Source of the DNA: Hydrogenophaga sp.
Lineage (GTDB): Bacteria; Pseudomonadota; Gammaproteobacteria; Burkholderiales; Burkholderiaceae_C
Assembly: GCF_019635465.1 (NCBI RefSeq)
Contig: NZ_JAHBZK010000014.1
Coordinates: 62,001 to 126,000, forward strand
Length of the DNA stretch: 64,000 nucleotides
Direction: 5' to 3'
Below are positions 28,954 through 37,635 of the stretch, piece by piece. The position numbers were made by a program, and so were the translations under genes. The first letter of the stretch is position 1. Each line of letters opens with the position of its first letter. Under the pieces are notes generated by a model that was given only the letters and a program-made list of their open reading frames with translations, did not search any database and was not told the DNA's origin.

Positions 28954-29934
28954 TTGGACACCCCCCGCGCCGCCTTCGGCCTCACCCCCCTGAGGGGGGC
29001 AACACCGGCGGCCCGGCAAAGCCGGTTCCGCGGTGTTCCCGGTCTGGGCATCCTCGCCGGCCTGGGCGCGGGGGCCTTCTGGGGCACCACCTTTGTGGCG
29101 CCACTGATCGTTCCCGAGTTCAGCACGGTCGATCTCACCGTGGGGCGCTACCTGGCCAGTGCGTTGCTGTCGGTGCTGTTGCTGGCCTGGGCTGCGCTGC
29201 GCGGCGAATGGCGTCGACCGACCTTGCCCCAGGTCTGCGCCGCGCTGGGCCTGAGCGTGCTCGGCTACACCGGGTACTACCTGCTGCTGGTGCTGGCCAT
29301 CCAGGCCGCGGGCGCGGGCCTGCCGGTGCTGATCATCGGCACCATTCCGCTGTGGCTCATGCTGCTGGGCAAACCCGCCGGCCTGCGTTGGGGCAGCCTG
29401 CTGCCCGGTTTGCTGCTCACGGCCGCCGGTATCGCGCTCATGATGCGATCCACTGCGCACGGCGACGCCGGCACCGGCACCAACCTGTGGCTGGGCGTTT
29501 GCCTCGCCGCGCTGGCGGCGGCATCGTGGACGGCGTTCGGTTTGCTCAATGCGCGCTGGCTGGCGCGCCATCCGGAGGTCAACTCCACGCTGTGGGCCAA
29601 CTGGCTGGGCGTGGCTGCGGGCCTGGGCGCATTGGCCATCTGGGTCGTGGCGGGCAGCGCGCCCGCGCAGCTGGTCGAGCAGCCGCGCTTCGGCTTGTTC
29701 GTGGTGGTGTGCGTGGTCACTGGCGTGGGGGCCGCGTGGATCGCGTCGGTCCTGTGGAACATGGCCAGCCGCCGCCTGAGTGCCAGCCTCGCCGGTCAGC
29801 TCATCGTGAGCGAGACCGTGTTCGGCCTGCTCTTCACCTTTGTCTGGACCGCGCAATGGCCGGCCGCCCTGCAGTGGCTGGCCTGCCTGCTGTTCGTGCT
29901 GGGCATCCTGTTTTCCATCCGCGCCCACCGCTGA
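28954..29934 (+). CDS. EamA/DMT-family transporter with repeat-derived N-terminus
   Basis: A ten-helix EamA protein (326 residues counted from TTG 28954, four bases after the SDR stop). Membrane segments begin only at about residue 30 (PGLGILAGLGAGAFWGTTFV). The 28 residues before it are encoded by a dispersed GC-rich repeat (28970-29040). No ATG, GTG or TTG other than 28954 lies in frame between the repeat and the first helix. Either translation begins in the repeat or is reinitiated from the SDR gene. Export of small metabolites is likely. Confidence 0.8.
   Translation: MDTPRAAFGLTPLRGATPAARQSRFRGVPGLGILAGLGAGAFWGTTFVAPLIVPEFSTVDLTVGRYLASALLSVLLLAWAALRGEWRRPTLPQVCAALGLSVLGYTGYYLLLVLAIQAAGAGLPVLIIGTIPLWLMLLGKPAGLRWGSLLPGLLLTAAGIALMMRSTAHGDAGTGTNLWLGVCLAALAAASWTAFGLLNARWLARHPEVNSTLWANWLGVAAGLGALAIWVVAGSAPAQLVEQPRFGLFVVVCVVTGVGAAWIASVLWNMASRRLSASLAGQLIVSETVFGLLFTFVWTAQWPAALQWLACLLFVLGILFSIRAHR
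28970..29040. repeat. Dispersed GC-rich repeat at the start of the EamA gene
   Basis: It shares block order with the copy at 22525-22600 (other orientation), including a CCCCCCTGAGGGGGG hairpin and GGCCCGGCAAAGCCGGTTCCG. It lies inside the open frame of the transporter gene. Confidence 0.65.
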
Positions 29935-29947
29935 GGCGTCCGCACCC

Positions 29948-30370
29948 ATGAAATTCGAACTGCCTGAAAAGAAGAAGCAAGTCCATCGCATGACCATTCC
30001 CATTCGCTGGGGCGACATGGATGCGATGGGCCACGTGAACAACACGGTGTACTTCCGCTACCTGGAGACGATCCGCATCGAATGGATGCGCTCCATCGGC
30101 TGTCAGCCCGACCCGCTGGGTGAAGGGCCGGTGATCATCAACGCGTTCTGCACCTTTCACAAACAGCTCGAATTCCCCGGCGAGGTGATCGCCACCATGT
30201 ACGTGAGCGACACCGGTCGCACCAGCTTCGAGAGCTGGTGCACGCTCACGCGCAGCGATGACCCGGACACGGTGTATGCCTCGGGCGGGGCCACCACGGT
30301 GTGGGTGAACTTTCCGGCGCAGAAGTCGGCGCCGATCCCTGATCTGCTGCGCCGTCATCTCGAAGACTGA
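29948..30370 (+). CDS. Acyl-CoA thioesterase, 4-hydroxybenzoyl-CoA thioesterase type
   Basis: The protein has 140 residues, a single hot-dog fold. RWGDMDAMGHVNNTVYFRYLE (residues about 20-40) contains the catalytic aspartate and the signature HVNN. The remainder fits the beta-sheet of the family. It is 13 nt after the EamA gene and so probably shares its transcript. Substrate chain unknown. Confidence 0.9.
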   Translation: MKFELPEKKKQVHRMTIPIRWGDMDAMGHVNNTVYFRYLETIRIEWMRSIGCQPDPLGEGPVIINAFCTFHKQLEFPGEVIATMYVSDTGRTSFESWCTLTRSDDPDTVYASGGATTVWVNFPAQKSAPIPDLLRRHLED

Positions 30371-30433
30371 AGCACCCGCGTCCGGTCACAAATGCTTGCA
30401 GCCATCGGGGGGCGTGGTGCCTAGCATGCCCCG

Positions 30434-31669
30434 ATGGCTGGTTTGACCCCCAACAGGATTTCGCGCCGAACCGCGGTCGTGGCGCTTGCCGCGCCCCTGG
30501 TCTCGTGTGGCGGTGGCGGCGACAGTGCCGCGTCGTCCACGCCACCGGGCAGCACCAACACGGCGGCCTTCATCCCCACCACCACCGTGGTGACGGCCAC
30601 CGAACTGGCCAACGGGCTCACCAGCCCCTGGGGCATGGCCTTCCTGCCCGATGGGCGCATGCTGGTCACCGGGCGGTTGGGGCAGTTGTGGTTGCTGTCG
30701 GCCGATGCCTCCAGCCGGCAATCGATCAGCGGCTTGCCCGCGGTGACCGCCACCAGTGGACAGGGCGGTCTGCTCGACATCGCACTCGACCCCGCCTATG
30801 CCACCAACCGGCGCATCTACCTGAGTTTCTCGGAGGCCGACACGGGCAACCCGTCGTTAAACGGCACCGCCGTGGCGCGCGCCGAGCTCGACCTGGGTTC
30901 CAGCAACCTCGTAGGTCTGACCATCATCTACCGCCAGTTGCCCAAGGTGGCGGGCACCGCGCATTTCGGCTCGCGACTGGTGTTCGACACGCAGGGGCGG
31001 TTGTTCGTGACGCTGGGTGACCGGCAGAGCAACGACCAGCGCGTGTACGCACAGGACTTGTCGCGCGGCAACGGCAAGGTCGCGCGCATCACCACCGACG
31101 GCGTGGCCGCGCCCGGCAACCCCTTCCTGGGCACCGCGGGTGCGCAGGCCGAACTCTGGAGCTACGGGCACCGCAACCCGCAGGGCGCCGCACTGCACCC
31201 GGACACCGGCGAGCTGTGGACCAGCGAGCACGGTCCGCAAGGCGGCGACGAGGTCAACCGCACCCTGGCCGGACTCAACTACGGCTGGCCGGTCATCAGC
31301 TATGGGCAGGAGTACGGCACCACGACCCAGGTCGGCATCGGCACGTCCAACTTCGGCATGGAGCAGCCGGCGTCGGTGTGGGAAACCATCGACGGCTCGG
31401 CGTGGACGGGTGGCGCCAAGAGTTCGACGGCGCCTTGCGGCATGTGTTTCTTCACCGGGATTGGGCCGGCGCACTGGCTACGCAGCCTGTTTGTCGGCGC
31501 GTTGGCGGGCCAGGCCTTGTGGCGACTGCAGCTCGACGGTGCCACCGTGGTGGGGCGCGAGCGCTTGCTGACGTCGCTGGGCGAACGTCTGCGGCATGTG
31601 GTGCAGGGGCCGGACGGCCGCCTGCGCCTGCTCACCGACAGCGGGCGGTTGCTGCGCGTGAACGCCTGA
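30434..31669 (+). CDS. PQQ-type glucose/sorbosone dehydrogenase family lipoprotein
   Basis: The protein has 411 residues. The N-terminus carries a twin-arginine-like SRRTAVVALAAPLVSC ending in a lipobox cysteine (LVSC), so it is probably a lipoprotein. The body is a six-blade propeller of the soluble aldose dehydrogenase (Asd/GDH-B) type: LTSPWGMAFLPDGRMLVTGR, GQGGLLDIALDP, YGHRNPQGAALHPDTGELWTSEHGPQGGDEVN, LNYGWPVISYG and a C-terminal LLTDSGRLLRV. It oxidises sugars with PQQ in the periplasm. The catalytic histidine and PQQ arginine regions (HRNPQG, SEHGPQGGDE) are intact. A short Ser/Thr/Pro linker joins anchor to domain. Confidence 0.88.
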   Translation: MAGLTPNRISRRTAVVALAAPLVSCGGGGDSAASSTPPGSTNTAAFIPTTTVVTATELANGLTSPWGMAFLPDGRMLVTGRLGQLWLLSADASSRQSISGLPAVTATSGQGGLLDIALDPAYATNRRIYLSFSEADTGNPSLNGTAVARAELDLGSSNLVGLTIIYRQLPKVAGTAHFGSRLVFDTQGRLFVTLGDRQSNDQRVYAQDLSRGNGKVARITTDGVAAPGNPFLGTAGAQAELWSYGHRNPQGAALHPDTGELWTSEHGPQGGDEVNRTLAGLNYGWPVISYGQEYGTTTQVGIGTSNFGMEQPASVWETIDGSAWTGGAKSSTAPCGMCFFTGIGPAHWLRSLFVGALAGQALWRLQLDGATVVGRERLLTSLGERLRHVVQGPDGRLRLLTDSGRLLRVNA

Positions 31670-31685
31670 GCCGGCGCCAGGTGCC

Positions 31686-32279
31686 TCAGGCGGCTGCCGG
31701 CTTGGCCTTGGGCACGCGGCCCAGCAAATAGAACTCCGGGTTGGGTGCCATGCCGGTGACGTTGGCCATGCGGTTGGACAGGCCGAAGAAGGCCGTGATG
31801 GCGGTGATGTCCCAGATGTCCTCGTCGTCGAAGCCGTGCGCGTGCAGGGCGGCGAAGTCGTCGTCGCCAACCTCGTTGGAGTGCAGGCAGACCTTCATCG
31901 CAAAGTCGAGCATGGCGCGCTGGCGCGGTGAGATGTCGGCCTTGCGGTGGTTGATGGCCACCTGGTCGGCCACCAGCGGCTTCTTCTCGTAGATGCGCAG
32001 GATGGCGCCGTGCGCCACCACGCAGTACAGGCAGTGGTTGGCGGCGCTGGTGGCGGTGACGATCATCTCGCGGTCGCCCTTGCTCAGGCTGCCGCCCTCC
32101 TTGAGCATCAGAGCGTCGTGGTAGGCGAAGAAGGCACGCCATTCGGCCGGGCGACGGGCGAGTGCCAGAAAAACATTGGGGATGAAGCCGGACTTTTCCT
32201 GCACCTCCACGATGCGGGCCCGGATGTCCTCGGGCAGGGTGTTGAGGTCGGGCAGGGGGTAGCGGGCCGTCTGGGTCAT
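31686..32279 (-). CDS. AhpD-like peroxidase-related protein (CMD superfamily)
   Basis: The protein has 197 residues. The redox motif NHCLYCVVAHGA (C-x-x-C ... H, near residues 82-90) is the AhpD active site. This longer form, with the C-terminal half DDEDIWDITAITAFFGLSNRMANV, is the uncharacterised peroxidase-related subgroup. Alkylhydroperoxidase activity is likely but not certain. Divergent from a second CMD gene, with a 7-bp tandem repeat between. Confidence 0.87.
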   Translation of the reverse strand: MTQTARYPLPDLNTLPEDIRARIVEVQEKSGFIPNVFLALARRPAEWRAFFAYHDALMLKEGGSLSKGDREMIVTATSAANHCLYCVVAHGAILRIYEKKPLVADQVAINHRKADISPRQRAMLDFAMKVCLHSNEVGDDDFAALHAHGFDDEDIWDITAITAFFGLSNRMANVTGMAPNPEFYLLGRVPKAKPAAA

Positions 32280-32408
32280 CGGGTTGTCTCCGTGTGCGGT
32301 GTGGGAATGTCGGCCCCGAGTATCGACCACGACTGCGCTATCGTTGTGCCCCCTTCCGGTGTTCGTTGGGGGTTGAGCGTTCTGCGTTGAGCGCACATCC
32401 CCCAAGCC

Positions 32409-32440
32409 AACGCCCAACGCCCAACGCCCAACGCCCAACC
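32409..32440. repeat. Heptanucleotide tandem repeat before the CMD gene
   Basis: Four head-to-tail copies of AACGCCC run up to 4 bp before the ATG at 32444. No ribosome binding site is visible in front of that ATG. The copy number sets promoter-to-start spacing and might vary between strains. Upstream, TTGGGGG and CCCCCAA arms at about 32366 and 32398 form a further hairpin. Confidence 0.75.
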
Positions 32441-32443
32441 ACC

Positions 32444-32830
32444 ATGTCCCTCCCCGACGATCCCGACTTCCAGCGTGGCCTGGCCACCCGCACCCAGGTC
32501 ATGGGTGAGGACTTCGTGGCCCGTGCCTTCGGCACCATGACGCCGTTCACCGAACCCATGCAACACCACATCACGCGCCGTGCCTGGGGCGATGTGTGGC
32601 AGCGCGGGGTGCTCGACCTCAAGACGCGCAGCCTCATCACCGTGGCCATGCTGGCCGCCATGGGCAAACAGCACGAGCTCAAGGGGCACGTGCGCGGTGC
32701 GCTCAACAACGGCGCCTCGGCCCAGGAATTGCAAGAGGTGTTGCTGCACCTGGCGGCGTACTGCGGCATTCCCGCCGCCGTCGAGGCCTTTCGCACCGCG
32801 GCCAGCGTGGTCGACGGCGAAGGCAACTGA
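32444..32830 (+). CDS. Carboxymuconolactone decarboxylase family protein
   Basis: The protein has 128 residues and resembles PcaC-type 4-carboxymuconolactone decarboxylase: FTEPMQHHITRRAWGDVWQRGVLDLKTRSLITVAMLAAMGKQHELKGHVRGALNNGASAQELQEVLLH is the family core. No CxxC redox pair, so decarboxylase-type rather than AhpD. The protocatechuate branch genes are absent nearby, and the role may differ. It is followed at 28 bp by a Bug-type solute-binding protein, so aromatic or dicarboxylate use is plausible. Confidence 0.85.
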   Translation: MSLPDDPDFQRGLATRTQVMGEDFVARAFGTMTPFTEPMQHHITRRAWGDVWQRGVLDLKTRSLITVAMLAAMGKQHELKGHVRGALNNGASAQELQEVLLHLAAYCGIPAAVEAFRTAASVVDGEGN

Positions 32831-32858
32831 ATTTCCCTTTCCTCTCTGGAGATTGTTG

Positions 32859-33821
32859 ATGTCCCTGTTTGTGTCCCGTCGCGTGGTCATCGCGGCGTCC
32901 CTGGCGCTGGCCGCCGGCCTGGCTCAGGCCCAGACCACCACCCGCATCCTGGTGGGCTTTCCGCCCGGTGGCGGCAGCGACGCCATCGCCCGCATCCTGG
33001 CCGAGAAACTGCCGGCCGAACTCGGCCATGCGGTGGTGGTCGAGAACAAGCCCGGCGCAGGTGGCCAGCTGGCCGCGCAGGCCCTGAAGGCCGCCACGCC
33101 TGACGGCAGCACGGTGTTTCTGAGCCACGACCACAGCGTCACCATCCTGCCGATGACCATGAAGGCGCCGGGCTTCGAGCCCGCGAAGGACTTCGTGCCG
33201 GTGGCTGGCTTCGCCACTTTCGTGAACGCGATTGCGCTGTCGGGTGGCACCCCGGCCAAAGACTTCAAGGGCTGGGTGGACAGCGTCAAGGCGGCTGGCG
33301 GCAAGAGCGCGGTGGGCATCCCGGCGCCGGCGTCCACGCCGCAGTTCGCGGTGCAGATGATCGCGCGCCACTATGGGCTCGACCTCGTGGCCGCACCGTA
33401 CCGGGGCAGCGCGCCGATGATGGGCGACATGCTGGGCAACCAGATTCCCGCCGGTGTGGGCTCGGTGCCTGACTTCATCGAAAACCACAAGGCCGGCAAG
33501 TTGCGGGTGGTGGCCGTCATGGGCACGCAGCGCCAGGCGGCCATGCCCGATGTGCCCACCTTCGCCGAGCTGGGCATCAAGGGCTTTGAGGAGGTGCCTT
33601 ACTACGGCATCTTCGCGCCGGCCGGCACGCCGCCAGCCACCCTGGAGCGCCTGGCCGCGGCGGTGCAGAAGGTGATCGCCATGCCCGACGTCAACGGCAA
33701 GCTGGTGGGCATGGGCCTGACGGTCGGCTTCATGAGCGGTGCCGAACTCGGCAAGCGCGAAGCCGCCTACCGTGAGGTTTGGGCGAAGATCATCAAGGAC
33801 AGCGGCTACCAGCCGCAGTGA
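32859..33821 (+). CDS. Tripartite tricarboxylate transporter (Bug/TctC) solute-binding protein
   Basis: The protein has 320 residues. The signal peptide is VVIAASLALAAGLAQAQ (cleavage near 25). The TctC fold follows: ILVGFPPGGGSDAIARILAEKL, VVVENKPGAGGQLAAQAL, LVAAPYRGSAPMMGDMLGNQIPAGVGS. CTCTGGAGA serves as ribosome site. Such Bug proteins are abundant in Burkholderiales and are often orphan; no tctA or tctB gene is near. Ligands are usually organic acids or aromatics. Confidence 0.92.
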   Translation: MSLFVSRRVVIAASLALAAGLAQAQTTTRILVGFPPGGGSDAIARILAEKLPAELGHAVVVENKPGAGGQLAAQALKAATPDGSTVFLSHDHSVTILPMTMKAPGFEPAKDFVPVAGFATFVNAIALSGGTPAKDFKGWVDSVKAAGGKSAVGIPAPASTPQFAVQMIARHYGLDLVAAPYRGSAPMMGDMLGNQIPAGVGSVPDFIENHKAGKLRVVAVMGTQRQAAMPDVPTFAELGIKGFEEVPYYGIFAPAGTPPATLERLAAAVQKVIAMPDVNGKLVGMGLTVGFMSGAELGKREAAYREVWAKIIKDSGYQPQ

Positions 33822-33833
33822 GGCGCGACCGGC

Positions 33834-34571
33834 TCAGAGCCGGTCGACCAGGCGCGCCAGGGCGGCGCGCCGGTGCACGCCCAGCTTGTCGAACACGCGC
33901 TGCAGGTAGGTGCGAACGCTGGGCAGGCCGATGCCCAGCTCGCGCGCGATTTCCTTGTCGGTGAGGCCGCGTGCAACACAGCGTGCCACCGCCGACTCGC
34001 GTGGACTCAATGCGGTCGACCCATCGGGCAGCAGTGCCGTCTCGGGTCTGCGCGCGTCGCGGGCCCGCCGCAGGGCCGACACGAAGGCCGGTTCGATGAA
34101 CTGCAGCAGCTCGCGCTCGTGGTCGGCAAACTCGCGGCCCTTGCGTCCACGCCAGATGCGCAGGTCGCCCAGCGCCTGAGGGCCGTCGAAGGCGTGCAGG
34201 TTGATGCCCCAATGCAGGCCGTCGCGCGCCAGAAAGTCGTTGAAGAACTCGCAGCGCAGCAGCTCGTTGCGCGGCAACACCTCGCTGACCAACGTGGCGC
34301 GGCGGTGTTGCTGCAGGCGAAAGGTGATCGGGTCGCGGAACTGGTACCAGGCGTCGTAGCGCTGCAGATTGCCCGGGTCCATGTTGATCGCCACCCCATG
34401 GTCGAACCGGCCCGCCGCATCGTCCCAGACGTAGGACGCAAAGTGTTCGGCACGGAACAGCCGCAACAGCTGCTCGCCCAACCGCGCCCGGATGTCGTGC
34501 GCGTTGAGGTCTTGCGCCAGCAGGGCAAAGCACGCGGAGAGCTGCGTTTGTTCGGTGGGCGAGAGGTGCAT
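33834..34571 (-). CDS. LuxR-family transcriptional regulator
   Basis: The protein has 245 residues. The C-terminal HTH (residues about 180-240) is SPRESAVARCVARGLTDKEIARELGIGLPSVRTYLQRVFDKLGVHRRAALARL, a standard LuxR DNA-binding domain (the sequence is interspersed here for identification only). The N-terminal 170 residues resemble no named autoinducer domain. Divergent from the amidase gene (173-bp gap), which may be a target. Confidence 0.88.
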   Translation of the reverse strand: MHLSPTEQTQLSACFALLAQDLNAHDIRARLGEQLLRLFRAEHFASYVWDDAAGRFDHGVAINMDPGNLQRYDAWYQFRDPITFRLQQHRRATLVSEVLPRNELLRCEFFNDFLARDGLHWGINLHAFDGPQALGDLRIWRGRKGREFADHERELLQFIEPAFVSALRRARDARRPETALLPDGSTALSPRESAVARCVARGLTDKEIARELGIGLPSVRTYLQRVFDKLGVHRRAALARLVDRL

Positions 34572-34744
34572 GGCGGCAGGCTAGCGGCGAGGGCGGGGCG
34601 GGTCAATCCGGGCATGTGAGGGGGCGCAGCGACCGGTGTGCAAGGGCCATGCCGTGGTGGCGCATGTCATCAATCCTCAGGACAGACGGCGGGCGACCTG
34701 CGGCGCACAGTGGGCGCTGCCACCAACACCCTGGAGGGATCGCC

Positions 34745-36250
34745 ATGCTTCGCCTTGTTTTCACCGTATCGACGCTGGCGCTGGTCACAGCGCTGGCCGG
34801 TTGCGCCAACACCATGGGCCCTGCGCCCGACATCACGGCGCTGAGTGCCAGCGACGCGGCCGCCGCCATCTGCAGTGGCCGCATCAGCAGCGAGGCCCTG
34901 ACCCGTGCCTACCTTGAGCGGGCCAAGGCGCGCACCGGGCTGAACGCCTTCGTCACGCTTGACGAGGCCGGTGCGCTGGCCGCCGCCCGAGCGGCCGATG
35001 CCCGCCGCGCCAGCGGTGCCGCCTGCCTGCCGTTGCAGGGCGTGCCCATCGTGGTGAAGGACAACATCGAGGCGGGCGGCCTGCCCACCACGGGCGGCAC
35101 CCCGGCACTCAAGGGCTTTGTGCCCAAGGGCGATGCCCCGGTGCTGGCGAAGTTGCGCTCAGCCGGCGCAGTGCTGCTTGGCAAGACCAACATGCACGAG
35201 CTGGCCTTCGGCATCTCTGGCTACAACCCGGCCTACAACACCGGCCCGCAGGTCGGCGTGCGCAATGCCTACGACCCGACGAAGATGTCCGGTGGGTCGT
35301 CATCCGGCACTGCGGTGGCGATCGGTGCGCGCATGGCGCCGGCCGGTCTGGGCACCGACACCGGCGGCTCGGTGCGCCTGCCCTGCGCGCTCAACGGCTG
35401 CGCGTCGCTGCGCCCCACGGTGGGCCGCTATCCCCAGACCGGCATCGTGCCGATCTCGCACACCCGCGACACGGCTGGCCCCATGGCCGTGTCCGCCCGC
35501 GATCTGGCCTTGCTCGACAGCGTCATCGCTGGTGGCGCGCCTACAGCTCCCGCGTCCTTGCAGGGCGTTCGGGTGGGCCTGGCATCGGCCTTCATGGCCA
35601 ACCTGGATGCCGACACGCGCACCGCGTTTGACCAAGCCTTGCAGCGGCTGCGCGGTGCCGGCGTGACCGTGGTGCCGGTGGAGATGCCCACCCTCATGCA
35701 ACTCAATGGCATGGTGGGCTTTCCCGTGGCGCTGTACGAGGCGCACGACGACATGGTGCGCTACCTGCGCGAGCGCGGCACCGGCATCACGCTGTCGCAG
35801 CTGGTGGCGGGCATCGCCAGCCCCGATGTGAAGGGCACCTACGACGCCTTGGTGGTGCCGCGCAAACTGCCGGCGCCCGGCGGCCTGGTGGACGCGGCGC
35901 CGCTGTACCGCGCCGCCATGGACACGCACCGCCCGGCATTGATCAAGCTGTACGCCGATACCTTCGCCCAGCACAAGCTGGATGCGCTGGTGTTTCCGAC
36001 CGTACCCCGCGTGGCGCCCGACGCCGGCCCGCAGACCAGCAGCGTGGAGACCTTCGGGCTGTTCATCCAGAACACCGACCCTGGCAGCAACGCCGGCCTG
36101 CCGGGCCTGCAGGTGCCGATCGGTCTGGGTGCTGCGTCGGGCCTGCCGGTGGGCCTGGAGCTGGACGGCCCGGCGGGCAGCGATCGGCGCCTGATCGCCA
36201 TTGGCATGGCCATCGAGCAGCTGCTGGGCCGGGTGCCGCCGGGCCGTTGA
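34745..36250 (+). CDS. Amidase-signature lipoprotein
   Basis: The protein has 501 residues. A signal peptide with lipobox (LVTALAGC, cysteine near 20) precedes the amidase domain. The Ser-cisSer-Lys triad is visible: lysine in PIVVKDN near residue 103, GGSSSGTA near 183, and TDTGGSVRLPC near 205. It is likely an envelope amidase of the IaaH/mandelamide or AmiE signature group. Substrate not clear. GGAGGGA is the ribosome site. Confidence 0.88.
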   Translation: MLRLVFTVSTLALVTALAGCANTMGPAPDITALSASDAAAAICSGRISSEALTRAYLERAKARTGLNAFVTLDEAGALAAARAADARRASGAACLPLQGVPIVVKDNIEAGGLPTTGGTPALKGFVPKGDAPVLAKLRSAGAVLLGKTNMHELAFGISGYNPAYNTGPQVGVRNAYDPTKMSGGSSSGTAVAIGARMAPAGLGTDTGGSVRLPCALNGCASLRPTVGRYPQTGIVPISHTRDTAGPMAVSARDLALLDSVIAGGAPTAPASLQGVRVGLASAFMANLDADTRTAFDQALQRLRGAGVTVVPVEMPTLMQLNGMVGFPVALYEAHDDMVRYLRERGTGITLSQLVAGIASPDVKGTYDALVVPRKLPAPGGLVDAAPLYRAAMDTHRPALIKLYADTFAQHKLDALVFPTVPRVAPDAGPQTSSVETFGLFIQNTDPGSNAGLPGLQVPIGLGAASGLPVGLELDGPAGSDRRLIAIGMAIEQLLGRVPPGR

Positions 36251-36269
36251 AGGCACCCGCGCCTGCTCA

Positions 36270-36827
36270 TCAGCCGCTCATCAGGCGGTGCACCAGATCC
36301 GGCGTGCTGTGCGCGCCGTACTTGCGCATCAGGCGGGCGCGGTGCACCTCCACCGTGCGGTGGCTGATGGCCAGCAGCTTACCGATCTGCTTGCTGGTCA
36401 GGCCGTCCATGATGAGCGCCGCCACCTCGCGCTCGCGGGCGGTCAGCTCGGCGCGCACCGGGCGCGTCGAGCTCAGGTCCTCGAAGCTCCAGATACCGGC
36501 CGCATGCGGCTGGCTGCGATCGACGGCACGACCGGTCACGTGGCACCAGAAGATCTCTCCCGCCTGGCGGCCACCGACGCGCTTCATGATGCGGTTGTCG
36601 GCGTAGGTGCCGCTTCGCCCTAGCAGTGGCGTCATGCGGGCGCCCAGGCGCTCGTACTCGTCGGCGCTGGGGTAGAGGATCTGGAAGCTTTGCCCCACCA
36701 TCTGTTCGCGCGTGAAACCGAACATGTCGCACAAGGCCTGGTTGCAGTCCACCATGGTGCGCTCGCGCGACAAGGCCAGCCCCACGGGCGCCAGATCGAA
36801 AGCCAGTCGGTAGTCGATGTCCATCAT
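36270..36827 (-). CDS. PAS-LuxR transcriptional regulator
   Basis: The protein has 185 residues: an N-terminal PAS domain (residues about 5-115; FDLAPVGLALSRERTMVDCNQALCDMFGF, ILYPSADEYERLG) and a C-terminal LuxR HTH (about 125-180; LTAREREVAALIMDGLTSKQIGKLLAISHRTVEVHRARLMRKYGA). No receiver domain, so it senses a signal through PAS directly. Divergent from scoAB, with a palindromic operator in the 93-bp gap. Likely an activator of the scoAB genes and possibly of itself. Confidence 0.88.
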   Translation of the reverse strand: MMDIDYRLAFDLAPVGLALSRERTMVDCNQALCDMFGFTREQMVGQSFQILYPSADEYERLGARMTPLLGRSGTYADNRIMKRVGGRQAGEIFWCHVTGRAVDRSQPHAAGIWSFEDLSSTRPVRAELTAREREVAALIMDGLTSKQIGKLLAISHRTVEVHRARLMRKYGAHSTPDLVHRLMSG

Positions 36828-36843
36828 GGTTGCTCTTTACGAA

Positions 36844-36869
36844 ATACTACGTAGTCCGCTACGTAGTAT
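36844..36869. promoter_or_regulatory. Operator between PAS-LuxR gene and scoAB
   Basis: ATACTACGTAG-TCCG-CTACGTAGTAT is a perfect 11-bp inverted repeat with 4-nt spacer, lying in the 93-bp divergent gap. Each arm contains CTACGTAG. Fits a dimer site for the adjacent regulator. Confidence 0.7.
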
Positions 36870-36920
36870 CGTTGCGACTTCCCCGATTCCTCACAACGTG
36901 TTCCACCGGAGGCAAACCCC

Positions 36921-37625
36921 GTGAACAAGATCTACCCCAGCGCGGCCGCCGCGCTGCAAGGCGTGGTCGCTGATGGCCAGCTCATGGCTGTTGGTGGCTT
37001 TGGCCTGTGCGGCATTCCCGAGGCCCTGATCGACGCGCTGCGCGACAGCGGCGTCAAGAATCTGACGGTCATCTCCAACAACGCGGGCGTTGATGGGTTC
37101 GGGCTGGGCAAGCTGCTCGACACGCGCCAGATCAAGAAGATGATCAGCAGCTACGTGGGCGAGAACAAGGAGTTCGAACGCCAGTACCTGGCCGGCGAAC
37201 TCGAGCTCGAATTCACACCGCAGGGCACGCTGGCGGAGAAGCTGCGCGCCGGTGGCGCGGGCATCCCGGCCTTCTTCACCAAGACCGGCGTCGGCACCCT
37301 GGTGGCCGAGGGCAAGGAGCTGCGCGATTTCGATGGCGAGACCTACGTGATGGAGCGTTCGCTGGTGCCCGAGGTGGCGTTGGTCAAAGCCGACGTGGCC
37401 GACCGCAGCGGCAACCTGCGTTTCAACCTGACCGCGCGCAACTTCAACCCGGCCGCTGCCATGGCCGGCAAGGTCTGCATCGTCGAGGTCGAGCGCATCG
37501 TGGCCACGGGTGAACTGGCCCCCGACGACATCCACCTGCCCGGCATCTACGTGCACCGCATCGTGCACAACCCGACGCCCGAGAAGCGCATCGAAAAGCG
37601 CACCACCCGCGACAAGAAAGTTTGA
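36921..37625 (+). CDS. scoA: 3-oxoacid CoA-transferase subunit A
   Basis: The protein has 234 residues, subunit A of succinyl-CoA:3-oxoacid CoA-transferase, which activates acetoacetate or other 3-oxoacids with succinyl-CoA. Characteristic [16 protein letters not shown] (residues about 24-40), [15 protein letters not shown] and [23 protein letters not shown] start with GGAGGC. First gene of scoAB. With PHB storage and ETF-QO it fits ketone-body and short-chain acid use. Confidence 0.95.
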   Translation: MNKIYPSAAAALQGVVADGQLMAVGGFGLCGIPEALIDALRDSGVKNLTVISNNAGVDGFGLGKLLDTRQIKKMISSYVGENKEFERQYLAGELELEFTPQGTLAEKLRAGGAGIPAFFTKTGVGTLVAEGKELRDFDGETYVMERSLVPEVALVKADVADRSGNLRFNLTARNFNPAAAMAGKVCIVEVERIVATGELAPDDIHLPGIYVHRIVHNPTPEKRIEKRTTRDKKV

Positions 37626-37635
37626 GGAGAGCACC

